From an uncultured Lachnospiraceae bacterium (GTDB lineage Bacteria; Bacillota; Clostridia; Lachnospirales; Lachnospiraceae): DNA of 43,099 nt. The first letter of the stretch is position 1, and each line of letters starts with the position of its first letter. Positions 33,842 through 41,858 of this stretch are shown here, piece by piece. The stretch covers positions 1 to 43,099 of the forward strand of contig CAMOGQ010000013.1 in the NCBI GenBank assembly GCA_946614165.1. Direction: 5' to 3'. Both the position numbers and the translations under genes were made by a program. The notes beneath the pieces are model-generated. The model saw only the letters and a program-made list of their open reading frames with translations. It searched no databases and had not been told where the DNA came from.

Positions 33842-35004
33842 ATCCATGGCTGCACCGCATTGTTTCGGCGGTCATTTCCCTGCTTCTTTTGCTTCATGGC
33901 GGAGAGGCCCTTCATATCAATGACGGCAGGACCGTGGAAGATTCTTTCCTGCCCGGCGCCCTCTGGAATGACACGGAGGGAGAGCCCATCCAGGCCCACG
34001 GAGGACAGGTGCAGTACATGCCGGTTCCCGACGGAGGCGGCGGGCAGGTATGGACCTACGTCTGGGTGGGAGAGAACAAGACCGCAGGCCATACCGGAAA
34101 TCCGGTCTCTGTCTATACTTCGGATGACCTCTATCACTGGACAAACCGGGGAGATGTGCTGCGTCCTCTGGAATCTGCAGAGCAGATCGACAGCGATCCA
34201 TATTTCTTCGAACTGTACGGAGACTGTACAGCTGAGGAAAAGCAGCTGATCTATGACTGTATCGGAACCCATATGGTGATGGAGAGGCCCAAGATGCTCT
34301 ACAACGCCCGCACCGGGAAATATGTGATCTGGTTCCACAACGACGGTCCTACGGAAAAGAACAGCTATTACTACGACATAGGCATGGCGGGACTGGCGGT
34401 CTCCGACTCTCCCTTCGGGCCCTTCCGCTTTGAGGGCCGCTTCCGCCTGTCAAAGTGCCCCGAAGGCCAGATCGACTGCTATCCCTCTTCGAAAGGCGAA
34501 GCAAGGGATATGAACCTCTTTGCCGACGAGGACGGCACAGGCTATATCGTCTATACCAGCGAGAACAACAAGACCATCTATATCTCCCGCCTGAACGAGG
34601 ATTACACAGGCCTGTCCGGGGAGGAATACGGGGTGGACTATATCCGCATCTTTCCCGGTGCCATGCGGGAAGCCCCCGTCCTGTGCAGGGCGGAGGGCCG
34701 CTATTATCTCATGACCTCGTCTACCACCGGCTGGGGCTCCAACCAGGCCCGGGTCTGGTCGGCGGATGCCATCTTCGGCAGATGGAAGAACGACGGGAAC
34801 CCCTGCATCGGCAGGGGGCGGGGCGTTACCTTTGACACCCAGTCCACCACCCTCTTTCAGGCGCCCGACGGAGGATGGATCTACGGCGGCGACAGGTGGA
34901 AGGGGGAGGACCTGGCGGATTCCCGCTATGTCTGGCTGCCGGCAGCCTTTGAGGACGGCCGCCTGACCATCCGCTGGGAGGATGAATGGAAATGGGAGGA
35001 CTGA
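33838..35004 (+). CDS. GH43-family glycosidase, galactanase-like
   Basis: This 388-residue secreted or anchored enzyme starts with a hydrophobic signal (IVSAVISLLLLLHGG). The five-bladed GH43 propeller follows, with GALWNDTEGEPIQAHGG near 41, VMERPKMLYNARTGKYVIWFHND near 145, ARDMNLFADEDGTGYIVYTS near 222 and MREAPVLCRAEGRYYLMTSS near 280. These motifs resemble GH43 exo-beta-1,3-galactanases more than xylosidases, which would suit arabinogalactan side-chain removal. Start choice: ATG 33838 is nine bases after GGAGG; ATG 33832 is too close. It ends at a strong bidirectional terminator. Confidence 0.85.
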   Translation: MNPWLHRIVSAVISLLLLLHGGEALHINDGRTVEDSFLPGALWNDTEGEPIQAHGGQVQYMPVPDGGGGQVWTYVWVGENKTAGHTGNPVSVYTSDDLYHWTNRGDVLRPLESAEQIDSDPYFFELYGDCTAEEKQLIYDCIGTHMVMERPKMLYNARTGKYVIWFHNDGPTEKNSYYYDIGMAGLAVSDSPFGPFRFEGRFRLSKCPEGQIDCYPSSKGEARDMNLFADEDGTGYIVYTSENNKTIYISRLNEDYTGLSGEEYGVDYIRIFPGAMREAPVLCRAEGRYYLMTSSTTGWGSNQARVWSADAIFGRWKNDGNPCIGRGRGVTFDTQSTTLFQAPDGGWIYGGDRWKGEDLADSRYVWLPAAFEDGRLTIRWEDEWKWED

Positions 35005-35054
35005 CGGATTCCGGGAGATCTCCGCAGCCCGCGCCAATGTAAAAGAGTACAAAA

Positions 35055-35107
35055 AACAGGAGCCGTTCTCATGGAAATAATGAAATTCCATGAGAACGGC
35101 TCCTGTT
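35055..35107. terminator. Long bidirectional terminator
   Basis: A perfect 22-bp stem (35055-35076 with 35086-35107, loop of 9 nt) lies between the convergent GH43 and HAD genes. T-rich tracts flank it on both strands (ATTCTTTTT on the plus strand, TTTTTTGTAC on the minus strand). Confidence 0.92.
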
Positions 35108-35126
35108 ATATTCTTTTTGATCTGCC

Positions 35127-35945
35127 TCAGATATGATCCGGCGCCACAGCAAGGATCCTCTTCAATTCCCGGAGAACGCCTTCGTGCCTTACCGAATGTC
35201 CCACCATGTCAGCGGCGTCGCGGACTTCGCTGCGGGCGCTGGAAACGGTGGCGCTGACCCCTGCCTCCGTAAAGGCGGAGAGATCATTCATGTTGTCGCC
35301 AAAGTAAACGGTCTCTTCCTGGGGGATATCCAGAAGCTCCTGCAGCAGGGCGAAGGCCTCGCCCTTTCCCGCGTTCAGGGCCACGCATTCCAGCCACTTG
35401 GTGCCGGCGCAGAGCAGCTGGACCTTCTTTGCCCAGTCGGACTCTGTCACGGGAGTACAGACTTCTTCGATCCGGTCGCCGGCGTGGAAATAGCTGACCT
35501 TGAGGACCTGGTCCGCAGGGACATCCAGAACGTCCGGAATGTTTTCGATGTTGTAATGGTAGTCGTCATGCATGGTGCGGTAGAGTTCTCCGTCTTCCCC
35601 GCATTCGCAGTAGGTCTTGTCGGGGGTGCAGATCATGACGGAGATGCCGGGCAGTTTTCTGCCCTCCTCCACCAGGGGACGGACATATTCCGCCGGTACC
35701 GGCCAGGTGTAGAGGACCTTTTCCTCCGTACGGAGAATGGTCCCGTTTTCGCTGATGAAATAAAGGGAGTCCGCGATGGGCTCAAAAAGGGTGTGCATGC
35801 TCTGGTAGGACCTGCCGGAGCAGGGGCAGAAGATAATGCCCTTCTTCTGCAGAGCGGGAATCACTTCAAAGTATTCGGGGTTTAAGGCGGGAGCCCCGTC
35901 CGGCACAAGGGTGCCGTCAATATCGCTGGCAATCAGTCTGATCAT
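35127..35945 (-). CDS. Cof-type HAD-IIB hydrolase
   Basis: This 272-residue phosphatase has motif I ASDIDGTLV (Asp7, Asp9), a Cof-type cap domain, the motif III lysine in GKGEAFALLQ near 205 and motif IV YFGDNMNDLSAF near 222. Family members remove phosphate from sugar phosphates and cofactors such as FMN or pyridoxal phosphate. The start at 35945 puts motif I at the usual place but has only a distant GGAGG; an ATG at 36002 or a CTG between them could be used instead. It converges on the glycan operon. Confidence 0.88.
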   Translation of the reverse strand: MIRLIASDIDGTLVPDGAPALNPEYFEVIPALQKKGIIFCPCSGRSYQSMHTLFEPIADSLYFISENGTILRTEEKVLYTWPVPAEYVRPLVEEGRKLPGISVMICTPDKTYCECGEDGELYRTMHDDYHYNIENIPDVLDVPADQVLKVSYFHAGDRIEEVCTPVTESDWAKKVQLLCAGTKWLECVALNAGKGEAFALLQELLDIPQEETVYFGDNMNDLSAFTEAGVSATVSSARSEVRDAADMVGHSVRHEGVLRELKRILAVAPDHI

Positions 35946-36215
35946 TCTGGTTAAACCGGGCAGTGCCCGTTCCTCCTTTCGGTCGTGCGTGAACTGGAAC
36001 ATAAATGGCGGATGGCCTTATAAATCCTCTGAGATCTCCGGGGTGAACAGGGATAAGGGAATACACAAAGTACCGGATCTCATGATTTACAGAGCAGAAA
36101 ACGGATCCCGGCAGGAATCGGGCATCCGGACTGCTTCCGCAGTCATTCATAATAATACCGGGAAACATGGGCAAAGGCAAATACTCTTTGCGGGTCCGGC
36201 ATTTGCAAGTAACTG

Positions 36216-36245
36216 TGGAATTTCGTCCTGATTCCGTGTTATATT
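36216..36245 (+). promoter_or_regulatory. Weak candidate promoter of the pseudokinase gene
   Basis: TATATT (36240-36245) with a poor -35 TGGAAT (36216-36221, 18-bp spacer) lies about 95 bp before the start codon. The rest of the ~390-bp gap 35946-36338 shows no gene or clear structure. Confidence 0.35.
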
Positions 36246-36338
36246 GAGCTGAGTATGAGACTGTATCAGCAGGCAGACGGAACGAATGCCGCAGAAGCGG
36301 CTTCCTGTATAGCTGCTGTTTTCATTTATGGGGTAAAA

Positions 36339-38465
36339 ATGACAGATCAGAACATAAAGACAATCCTGTGCGGGAAATGCGACGCACTTAATTCAGATCA
36401 TGCCAGGTGGTGCCGGAGCTGCGGCGCGGCTTTTCCGGAGAATCCCATTCGGATTCTGCCGCCGGGGACCATGCTGGAGCATGGACGTTTTACGATCACT
36501 GCCTTTCTGGGACGGGGAGAGTCTGCCCTGACCTACAGGGCCAGGCAGAAGGATTCCCCGGAAGAAGTCGTCATCCGGGAATATTATCCCGAAGGGACAG
36601 CCGTGCGGGGCCGGGACGGATACAAGGTAAGACCGGCATCCCCCGACATGCAGGCGGATTACGAACGGGGCCTTCGGCAGTTCATGCATGCCGGGACGAC
36701 GCTCCAGTCTCTTGGAACCATCCCGGACACTGCCGGTGTCTATGATGTTTTTGAGGCCTGCGGCACTGCGTATGTGACCGGAGAGTATGTGGACGGCCTT
36801 CCTCTTTCCGCAGTTCTCGGGCAGAAGAAAAACTTTGCTTTTGATGAAGCCCTGGACCTTATAGAGCCTGCTGTCCGGGCTCTGATCCGTATGCACGGGG
36901 CCGGCCTTTTTCACAGAAATCTCGATCCGTCCGGGATCCTGATATCGGACGGGAGGGCCTGTCTGACCGATTTCGGCATGGCAGGAAGCCCGGGGAGCTC
37001 CCATGCCCGGGGCTATTCGGCTCCGGAGCAGCTGACGGGCACAGCCGGGGAAGGGGCCCGGACAGATGTCTACGGAATCGCAGCCATCCTTTACCGTATG
37101 ATCACGGGAGACGAGCCGGATGATGCCGGGGCAAGGATGAGCAGGGATCTGCTGCAGCCGCCTGCGGATTTCGTGGCAGGCGTGACAGCGGCCCAGTCGG
37201 ATGTCCTTATGAAGGGACTGGCACTGGACCCGGAGGCCCGTTATGGGAGCATGGAGGAATTTCTGGAGGCGCTCGAATCCTGCAGGGAGAACCGGAAAGC
37301 AGCGGCGGCCGGGGAAGAGACCCGGAAAAAAAGCCCGGCCTCCCTTCAGCCGGAAGTCATTATCCTGATCCTGTGCCTTCTGATCGGCGCGGCCGGCCTG
37401 CTGGCCATAAGGAGCCTGCGTCCCTCCGGCGGATCTTCCTCTGCGGGCAGCGGCAGGAGCGTGTCCGCCCAGGCGGAAAACACAGAGGATGTGGAGCAGG
37501 CTTCTTCCGCGGAAGAGACGCCTGCCCCGGCGGAAATAAAACATCTGAGAGCGGATATTGGGGTGCATGGAGACATGCGTATGGGGGGATATCCCACAGT
37601 CAACGAGTATGTTTTCGGAAACAAGGACTGCAGGCGGAGAGATATTGAGGAGATCACCTTCGTAAACAGCCTGGAAGGAAAACCGGATACGGCCTGGGAT
37701 GTTTCGGAGAAAGGAAACGGAGAGGTCTATGCCTGGACAGAGGGAGGACACCTCTATATAGGCGCGGAGGGCAGGATCAGTCTGCCTCCGGACTGCACGG
37801 GACTTTTCAGTTTCTATACCAGGGTAAAGAAGATCGATTTCGGCAGCGGGGTCGATACCTCCGGCGTCACGGATATGACGTTTATGTTCAAGCAGGACCT
37901 GAAGCTGGAGGGCCTGGATCTGACCTGTTTTGACACGTCCCGCGTAAAAAGCATGGACCGCATGTTTACCCAGTGCAGATCCCTTACCTCCCTGGATCTT
38001 TCGGGCTTTGATACTTCCTCGAACACCAACATGCTGGGCATGTTTGCCCACTGCACCGCTCTTACGGATCTGGATGTCAGCTCCTTTGATACCGCCCTGG
38101 TCACAAATATGGCATTCCTTTTCTATGACTGCAGTGCGGTCCGGGAACTGGACATCCGCAGCTTTGACACCTCCCTTGTAAAAAGCGGCAGGTGTATGTT
38201 CTTCTTCTGCGAAGAGCTCCGGAATCTGTATTTTGACACGGATAAATTCAGAACAGGCAGTATGACCGACATGCATTCCATGTTTTCCTGCTGCAGATCC
38301 CTTACATCGCTGGACGTCAGTCACTTTGAAACCGGCGCTGTCACGGATATGGCGTACATGTTCTACGATGACGCCGGCCTTACGGAGCTGGCCTTTGAGA
38401 AGTTTGATATGAGCCGGGTGGAGAAACGGGAATACATGCTGACGGGAACCTTATGGGAAGAATAG
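36339..38465 (+). CDS. Transmembrane pseudokinase with zinc ribbon and BspA-like (DUF285) repeats
   Basis: The protein has 708 residues. A zinc ribbon comes first (Cys11, 14, 25, 28), then a Hanks-type kinase fold (about 50-315), a membrane helix (about 340-358), a Ser/Ala/Glu-rich linker and an extracytoplasmic region of DUF285 repeats (about 500-690; FDTSRVKSMDRMFTQCRSLT and similar). The kinase lacks key residues. The VAIK lysine is Arg80 (VVIREYYPEG), HRD is HRN (Asn194) and the catalytic-loop Asn is Gly199, although DFG (211-213) is kept. It is likely a non-catalytic signalling or scaffold protein. The start at 36339 (GGGGT upstream) begins just before the zinc ribbon. DUF3842 follows by 21 bp. 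Confidence 0.85.
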   Translation: MTDQNIKTILCGKCDALNSDHARWCRSCGAAFPENPIRILPPGTMLEHGRFTITAFLGRGESALTYRARQKDSPEEVVIREYYPEGTAVRGRDGYKVRPASPDMQADYERGLRQFMHAGTTLQSLGTIPDTAGVYDVFEACGTAYVTGEYVDGLPLSAVLGQKKNFAFDEALDLIEPAVRALIRMHGAGLFHRNLDPSGILISDGRACLTDFGMAGSPGSSHARGYSAPEQLTGTAGEGARTDVYGIAAILYRMITGDEPDDAGARMSRDLLQPPADFVAGVTAAQSDVLMKGLALDPEARYGSMEEFLEALESCRENRKAAAAGEETRKKSPASLQPEVIILILCLLIGAAGLLAIRSLRPSGGSSSAGSGRSVSAQAENTEDVEQASSAEETPAPAEIKHLRADIGVHGDMRMGGYPTVNEYVFGNKDCRRRDIEEITFVNSLEGKPDTAWDVSEKGNGEVYAWTEGGHLYIGAEGRISLPPDCTGLFSFYTRVKKIDFGSGVDTSGVTDMTFMFKQDLKLEGLDLTCFDTSRVKSMDRMFTQCRSLTSLDLSGFDTSSNTNMLGMFAHCTALTDLDVSSFDTALVTNMAFLFYDCSAVRELDIRSFDTSLVKSGRCMFFFCEELRNLYFDTDKFRTGSMTDMHSMFSCCRSLTSLDVSHFETGAVTDMAYMFYDDAGLTELAFEKFDMSRVEKREYMLTGTLWEE

Positions 38466-38486
38466 TCAGAAAGAAAGGACAGGGCC

Positions 38487-38921
38487 ATGTTTCGTATACT
38501 TGTCATTGACGCCCAGGGAGGCGGAATCGGCAAACAGATCATCGCGGGCATCCGGGCCAGGAAGATCCCCGCTTATATTACCGCCGCAGGGACCAATACC
38601 CTGGCCACCACGGCCATGCTCAGGGCCGGGGCGGACGCGGCGGCCACCGGGGAGAACGCTGTAATCGTGGGCTGCCGCAAGGCGGACCTGATCATAGGGC
38701 CCATAGGGATCGTGATCGCGGATTCCCTCTACGGAGAGATCACCCCGGCCATGGCGGCGGCCGTGGGCAGAAGCGATGCCCGCCGCCTTCTAATCCCTGT
38801 CAATAAATGCGACAATATCATTGCGGGTCTTGCAAAGGACGGGAATCTGGGCACCTATATCAGCGACGCGGTCCGGATCGTGGCCGGCATGACCGGAGAG
38901 AGCCAGGAAGAGATCTGCTGA
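38487..38921 (+). CDS. DUF3842 family protein
   Basis: This 144-residue protein starts with a Rossmann-like glycine-rich loop, ILVIDAQGGGIGKQII (residues 4-19). It continues with AAGTNTLATTAMLRAGADAAATGENAV and a C-terminal RLLIPVNKCDNIIAG. This is the DUF3842 family of anaerobic Firmicutes, whose function is not established. AAAGGA precedes the start. It lies between the pseudokinase and the nickel/cobalt importer, and its location makes a metal- or cofactor-related role conceivable. I see no direct evidence for one. Confidence 0.85.
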   Translation: MFRILVIDAQGGGIGKQIIAGIRARKIPAYITAAGTNTLATTAMLRAGADAAATGENAVIVGCRKADLIIGPIGIVIADSLYGEITPAMAAAVGRSDARRLLIPVNKCDNIIAGLAKDGNLGTYISDAVRIVAGMTGESQEEIC

Positions 38922-38936
38922 TCCCGGAATCCATTA

Positions 38937-38966
38937 TTGCGGGAAAAGAGACTTTCATGCTATACT
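38937..38966 (+). promoter_or_regulatory. Promoter of the nickel/cobalt transporter operon
   Basis: TTGCGG (38937-38942) and TATACT (38961-38966) are separated by 18 bp. Transcription would start near 38973 and give a ~170-nt leader before the first gene. Confidence 0.6.
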
Positions 38967-38972
38967 TTGTCT

Positions 38973-39144
38973 GCACCGGGCATAAGGGGCATCCATGCCG
39001 GCAGGAAGCCGGACATCTGCGCAGGAAGCGCTTTTTTCCCAGGGCCGGATGCATAAGGCTGCACACTTTGAAAATGATTCATGCATAAGAAGGCATACAA
39101 ACTCCTTCAGGGGTCTGTATGCCTTTTTTGAAAGGAGAAAGACC
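38973..39144 (+). promoter_or_regulatory. Structured leader with intrinsic terminator (attenuator or riboswitch candidate)
   Basis: Within this leader GCATCC (38989-38994) can pair with GGATGC (39047-39052). The stem encloses two hairpins with identical AGGAA loops: CCGGC-AGGAA-GCCGG (38998-39012) and GCGC-AGGAA-GCGC (39019-39031). The leader ends in a strong terminator, AAGGCATACA (39090-39099) with TGTATGCCTT (39116-39125), running into six T, just before the RBS and the NikMN start. A terminator inside a 5' leader implies conditional read-through. I do not recognise a known riboswitch family; cobalamin-riboswitch boxes are not seen, and NiCo cannot be confirmed. Part of it could also be read as an in-frame N-terminal extension from ATG 38995. 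Confidence 0.6.
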
Positions 39145-40134
39145 ATGCATATGGCTGACGCTCTGGTGATCCCTGCCGTGGCAGGCACCATGTACCTTGC
39201 CTCCTCCGCGGCTGCGGGAGTATCCGTTCATAAGGTGAAGCTGGAAAACGACCCCGGGAAGATCCCGGCCATGGGTGTCATGGGGGCCTTTGTATTCGCG
39301 GCCCAGATGATCAACTTTACCATTCCCGGCACAGGCTCTTCCGGACATCTTTGCGGAGGCCTTCTGCTTTCCGCCATTCTGGGCCCCTATGCGGGATTTC
39401 TGTCCATGATCGGCGTCCTTCTGACCCAGTGCCTCTTCTTCGCGGACGGGGGCCTTCTGGCCCTGGGCTGCAACATCTGGAACATGGCCTTCTACGGCTG
39501 CTTTGTGGGGGCCCTCCTGATCTGGGAGCCCATGATGAGAGGGGGCGCTTCGAAAAAGAAGATCCTTGCGGCATCTGTCCTGGGCAGCGTTCTGACCCTG
39601 CAGATGGGCGCCTTTTCCGTTGTCCTGGAGACCACCCTCTCCGGCATCACCGAGCTTCCCTTCGGAGCTTTTGTCATGGCCATGCAGCCCATTCATCTGG
39701 CCATCGGCCTGGTGGAAGGCCTGATCACGGCAGCGGTCCTGTGCTTTATCTATGACGCAAGGCCGGAGCTCCTCTGGGGCATCGGCGGGGAGGAAAAGGC
39801 AGAGGGAAGACTGACCCTGGGCCGGACTCTGGTTCTTCTGGGCGGCGGTGCGGCTCTGATTGCCGGTGTTCTGTCCCTCTTTGCCTCGGCTCTGCCCGAC
39901 GGCCTGGAATGGGCCATGGAAAGAACGGCAGGCACATCAGAACTGGCCGGCTCCGGCGCGGTCTATGAGGCGGCGGAAGGCATCCAGAGCACCCTGTCTT
40001 TCCTGCCCGATTACGCCTTTAAGGGATCCGAAAGCGCCGCAGGGACCACCGTTTCCGGCCTGGTGGGAGCCCTGATCGTCGGCGTCCTGTGCTTTCTGAT
40101 CGCTGCAGCCTTAAGGCGGCGCAGAAGGGTATAA
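39145..40134 (+). CDS. ECF nickel/cobalt transporter substrate-binding membrane subunit (NikMN/CbiM type)
   Basis: This 329-residue membrane protein begins MHMADALV. In NikM/CbiM proteins the N-terminal amine and His2 bind the metal together with a later histidine, here His68 (GTGSSGHLCGG). About eight helices follow. The C-terminal part carries PDGLEWAMERTAG near 252, the PDGLE motif of NikN/CbiN, so the small subunit is fused (NikMN). The mature N-terminus matters for metal binding, which supports the start at 39145 over a longer in-frame ORF; AAAGGAG precedes it. Nickel and cobalt cannot be told apart from sequence. It is first in an operon with CbiQ and CbiO. Confidence 0.88.
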   Translation: MHMADALVIPAVAGTMYLASSAAAGVSVHKVKLENDPGKIPAMGVMGAFVFAAQMINFTIPGTGSSGHLCGGLLLSAILGPYAGFLSMIGVLLTQCLFFADGGLLALGCNIWNMAFYGCFVGALLIWEPMMRGGASKKKILAASVLGSVLTLQMGAFSVVLETTLSGITELPFGAFVMAMQPIHLAIGLVEGLITAAVLCFIYDARPELLWGIGGEEKAEGRLTLGRTLVLLGGGAALIAGVLSLFASALPDGLEWAMERTAGTSELAGSGAVYEAAEGIQSTLSFLPDYAFKGSESAAGTTVSGLVGALIVGVLCFLIAAALRRRRRV

Positions 40135-40178
40135 GTAGAAAACCGGAAGATCAACGGAAGATGAAGGGAGGGCTGCCC

Positions 40179-40979
40179 ATGAGCAGAATTACGGGCGCGC
40201 TCCGTGAGATGCAGACAATTGAAGAAACATCCTCCAGAGACCAGTGGGTGAACGCCCTTCACCCGCTGGTCAAGTTCTGCGTGACCATTTTTTACCTGGT
40301 CTCGGTGATTTCCTGCGGGAGATATGATCTGACCAGGGTCCTGGGCCTGGCCCTGTATCCCTTTTTCCTTTTTGAAATGGCGGAACTGTCCTTCAGGGAC
40401 GCCCTGGTCCGGCTCCGGATCGTGCTGCCCCTGGTCTGCATCGTGGGGATCTTCAACCCCATCCTGGACAGGCAGCCCGCAGCGGAGTTTCTGGGCTTTA
40501 CCCTGACCACAGGACTGCTGTCCATGCTGACCCTGATGGCCAAGGGGGTCCTGACGGTCCTCTCCTCCTATCTGCTGGCGGCCACGACGCCGGTAAAGGG
40601 GATCTGCACTGCCATGAGGATGGTGCATATTCCCCGCATGATCGTGACAGAGTTCATGCTGATCTGGCGCTACCTCTCCCTTTTTCTGGGGGAGGCCGAA
40701 AAGACCTCCCAGGCCTACAGCCTGCGGGCTCCGGGCCAGAAGGGCATCGCCATATCCTCCTGGGGGTCTCTTCTGGGCAGTATGCTTCTCAGGTCCATGG
40801 ACCGGGCGTCGGAGGTCTATGAAGCCATGTGCCTCCGGGGCTTTACGGGAGACTTTCCCTCTGTCAGGGAGGAGAAAATACACAGAAGGGACATGACCTA
40901 TCTTGCGGCCATGGGGGCGGGGATCCTCTTCCTGCGGCTTGTGCCGGTCCTGTCCCTGATCGGAGGGATCTTTGTATGA
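40179..40979 (+). CDS. cbiQ: CbiQ-type ECF transmembrane coupling subunit
   Basis: This 266-residue protein is the T-component that links the substrate-binding subunit to the ATPase. It has several membrane helices (HPLVKFCVTIFYLVS near 27, a cluster at 50-150, and a C-terminal one) and the paired coupling-helix motifs of the family: SYLLAATTPVKGICTAM, then AYSLRAPGQ and YEAMCLRGF with the Ala-Arg-Gly type signatures. GGGAGGG precedes the start at 40179. It lies 44 bp after the NikMN gene. Confidence 0.9.
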   Translation: MSRITGALREMQTIEETSSRDQWVNALHPLVKFCVTIFYLVSVISCGRYDLTRVLGLALYPFFLFEMAELSFRDALVRLRIVLPLVCIVGIFNPILDRQPAAEFLGFTLTTGLLSMLTLMAKGVLTVLSSYLLAATTPVKGICTAMRMVHIPRMIVTEFMLIWRYLSLFLGEAEKTSQAYSLRAPGQKGIAISSWGSLLGSMLLRSMDRASEVYEAMCLRGFTGDFPSVREEKIHRRDMTYLAAMGAGILFLRLVPVLSLIGGIFV

Positions 40980-41012
40980 GGGCCGTCCCGGCAGAAAGGT
41001 GGAAAGGAAGCT

Positions 41013-41774
41013 GTGAGCCATATCCATATCGAAGTAAAAGATCTGACATTTGCATATGAGAAGGAGCATAAGATCCTGGACGGAGTGACCTTTACGGCCC
41101 GGGAGCAGGACGCCATCGGCATCATAGGAGCCAACGGAGCTGGAAAATCCACCCTGATCAGGATCCTGGTGGGCCTGCTGCTTTCCTTTGAGGGCTCCGT
41201 CAGGGTGGAGGAGATCCCTCTGGAGAAGGCCACTCTGCCCCGGATCCGGGAAAAGATCGGCTATGTCTTTCAGGATGCCGACAACCAGCTCTTTTCCACC
41301 AGCGTCTACGAAGACGTCGCCTTTGGCCCCAGGAATTACGGCCTGCCGGAGAAGGAGGTGGACAGGAGGGTCTCTCTTGCCCTGCAGAAGGTCCGTATGG
41401 AGGGCTTTGAGAAAAAGCCCATTCACAAGCTTTCGGGAGGAGAAAAAAAGCTGGTGTCCATTGCCACCATCCTGTCCATGACGCCGGATATCCTTCTCAT
41501 GGACGAGCCTTCCGCCGCCCTGGACCCCAGGAACAGGAGGAACCTGATCCGGATCCTGAACGAATTCGACCACCTGAAGATTTTGACCTCCCATGACCTG
41601 GATTTCATCTGGGATACCTGCAGCCGGGTCATCCTGCTGGGAGAGGGAAGGATCCTTTACGACGGAGATCCCGAAGAGATTCTGCGGGACCGGAAGACCC
41701 TGGAGGAGAGCGGCCTGGAACTGCCCCTGTCCCTGACGACCAGAGAGGAAAGGGCTGCCTCCGGCAGAAACTGA
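41013..41774 (+). CDS. cbiO: CbiO/NikO-type ECF ATPase
   Basis: This 253-residue ABC ATPase powers the importer. The Walker A motif is GANGAGKS (39-46), the Q-loop glutamine is at 87 (YVFQDADNQLF, typical of ECF ATPases), the signature is LSGGE (140-144), Walker B is ILLMDE (160-165) and the switch histidine is at 194 (LTSHD). It begins at a GTG (41013) with AGGAAG just upstream; no ATG is nearby. It is the last gene of the importer operon and is followed by a terminator. Confidence 0.94.
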   Translation: MSHIHIEVKDLTFAYEKEHKILDGVTFTAREQDAIGIIGANGAGKSTLIRILVGLLLSFEGSVRVEEIPLEKATLPRIREKIGYVFQDADNQLFSTSVYEDVAFGPRNYGLPEKEVDRRVSLALQKVRMEGFEKKPIHKLSGGEKKLVSIATILSMTPDILLMDEPSAALDPRNRRNLIRILNEFDHLKILTSHDLDFIWDTCSRVILLGEGRILYDGDPEEILRDRKTLEESGLELPLSLTTREERAASGRN

Positions 41775-41794
41775 ATTTAAGAAAAGCCAAAAAG

Positions 41795-41841
41795 AAAGCA
41801 GACAGGATGCAGCCGAAAGGGCTGCCGATCCTGTCTGCTTT
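41795..41841. terminator. Bidirectional terminator after the transporter operon
   Basis: AAAGCAGACAGGAT (41795-41808) pairs with ATCCTGTCTGCTTT (41828-41841), with an inner stem. It separates the importer from the convergent membrane-protein gene and would act in both directions. Confidence 0.85.
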
Positions 41842-41858
41842 GTGCTTACTGTCGTTTT

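Noticed and set aside
38995-39144. In-frame 50-residue N-terminal extension of the NikMN gene from ATG 38995
   Set aside because: AAGGGG lies before it, but the extension covers the terminator hairpin and would bury the N-terminal Met-His needed for metal binding. It was kept only as an alternative reading of the leader.
38973-39144. Cobalamin riboswitch
   Set aside because: The conserved cobalamin boxes were not seen, and the leader is short.
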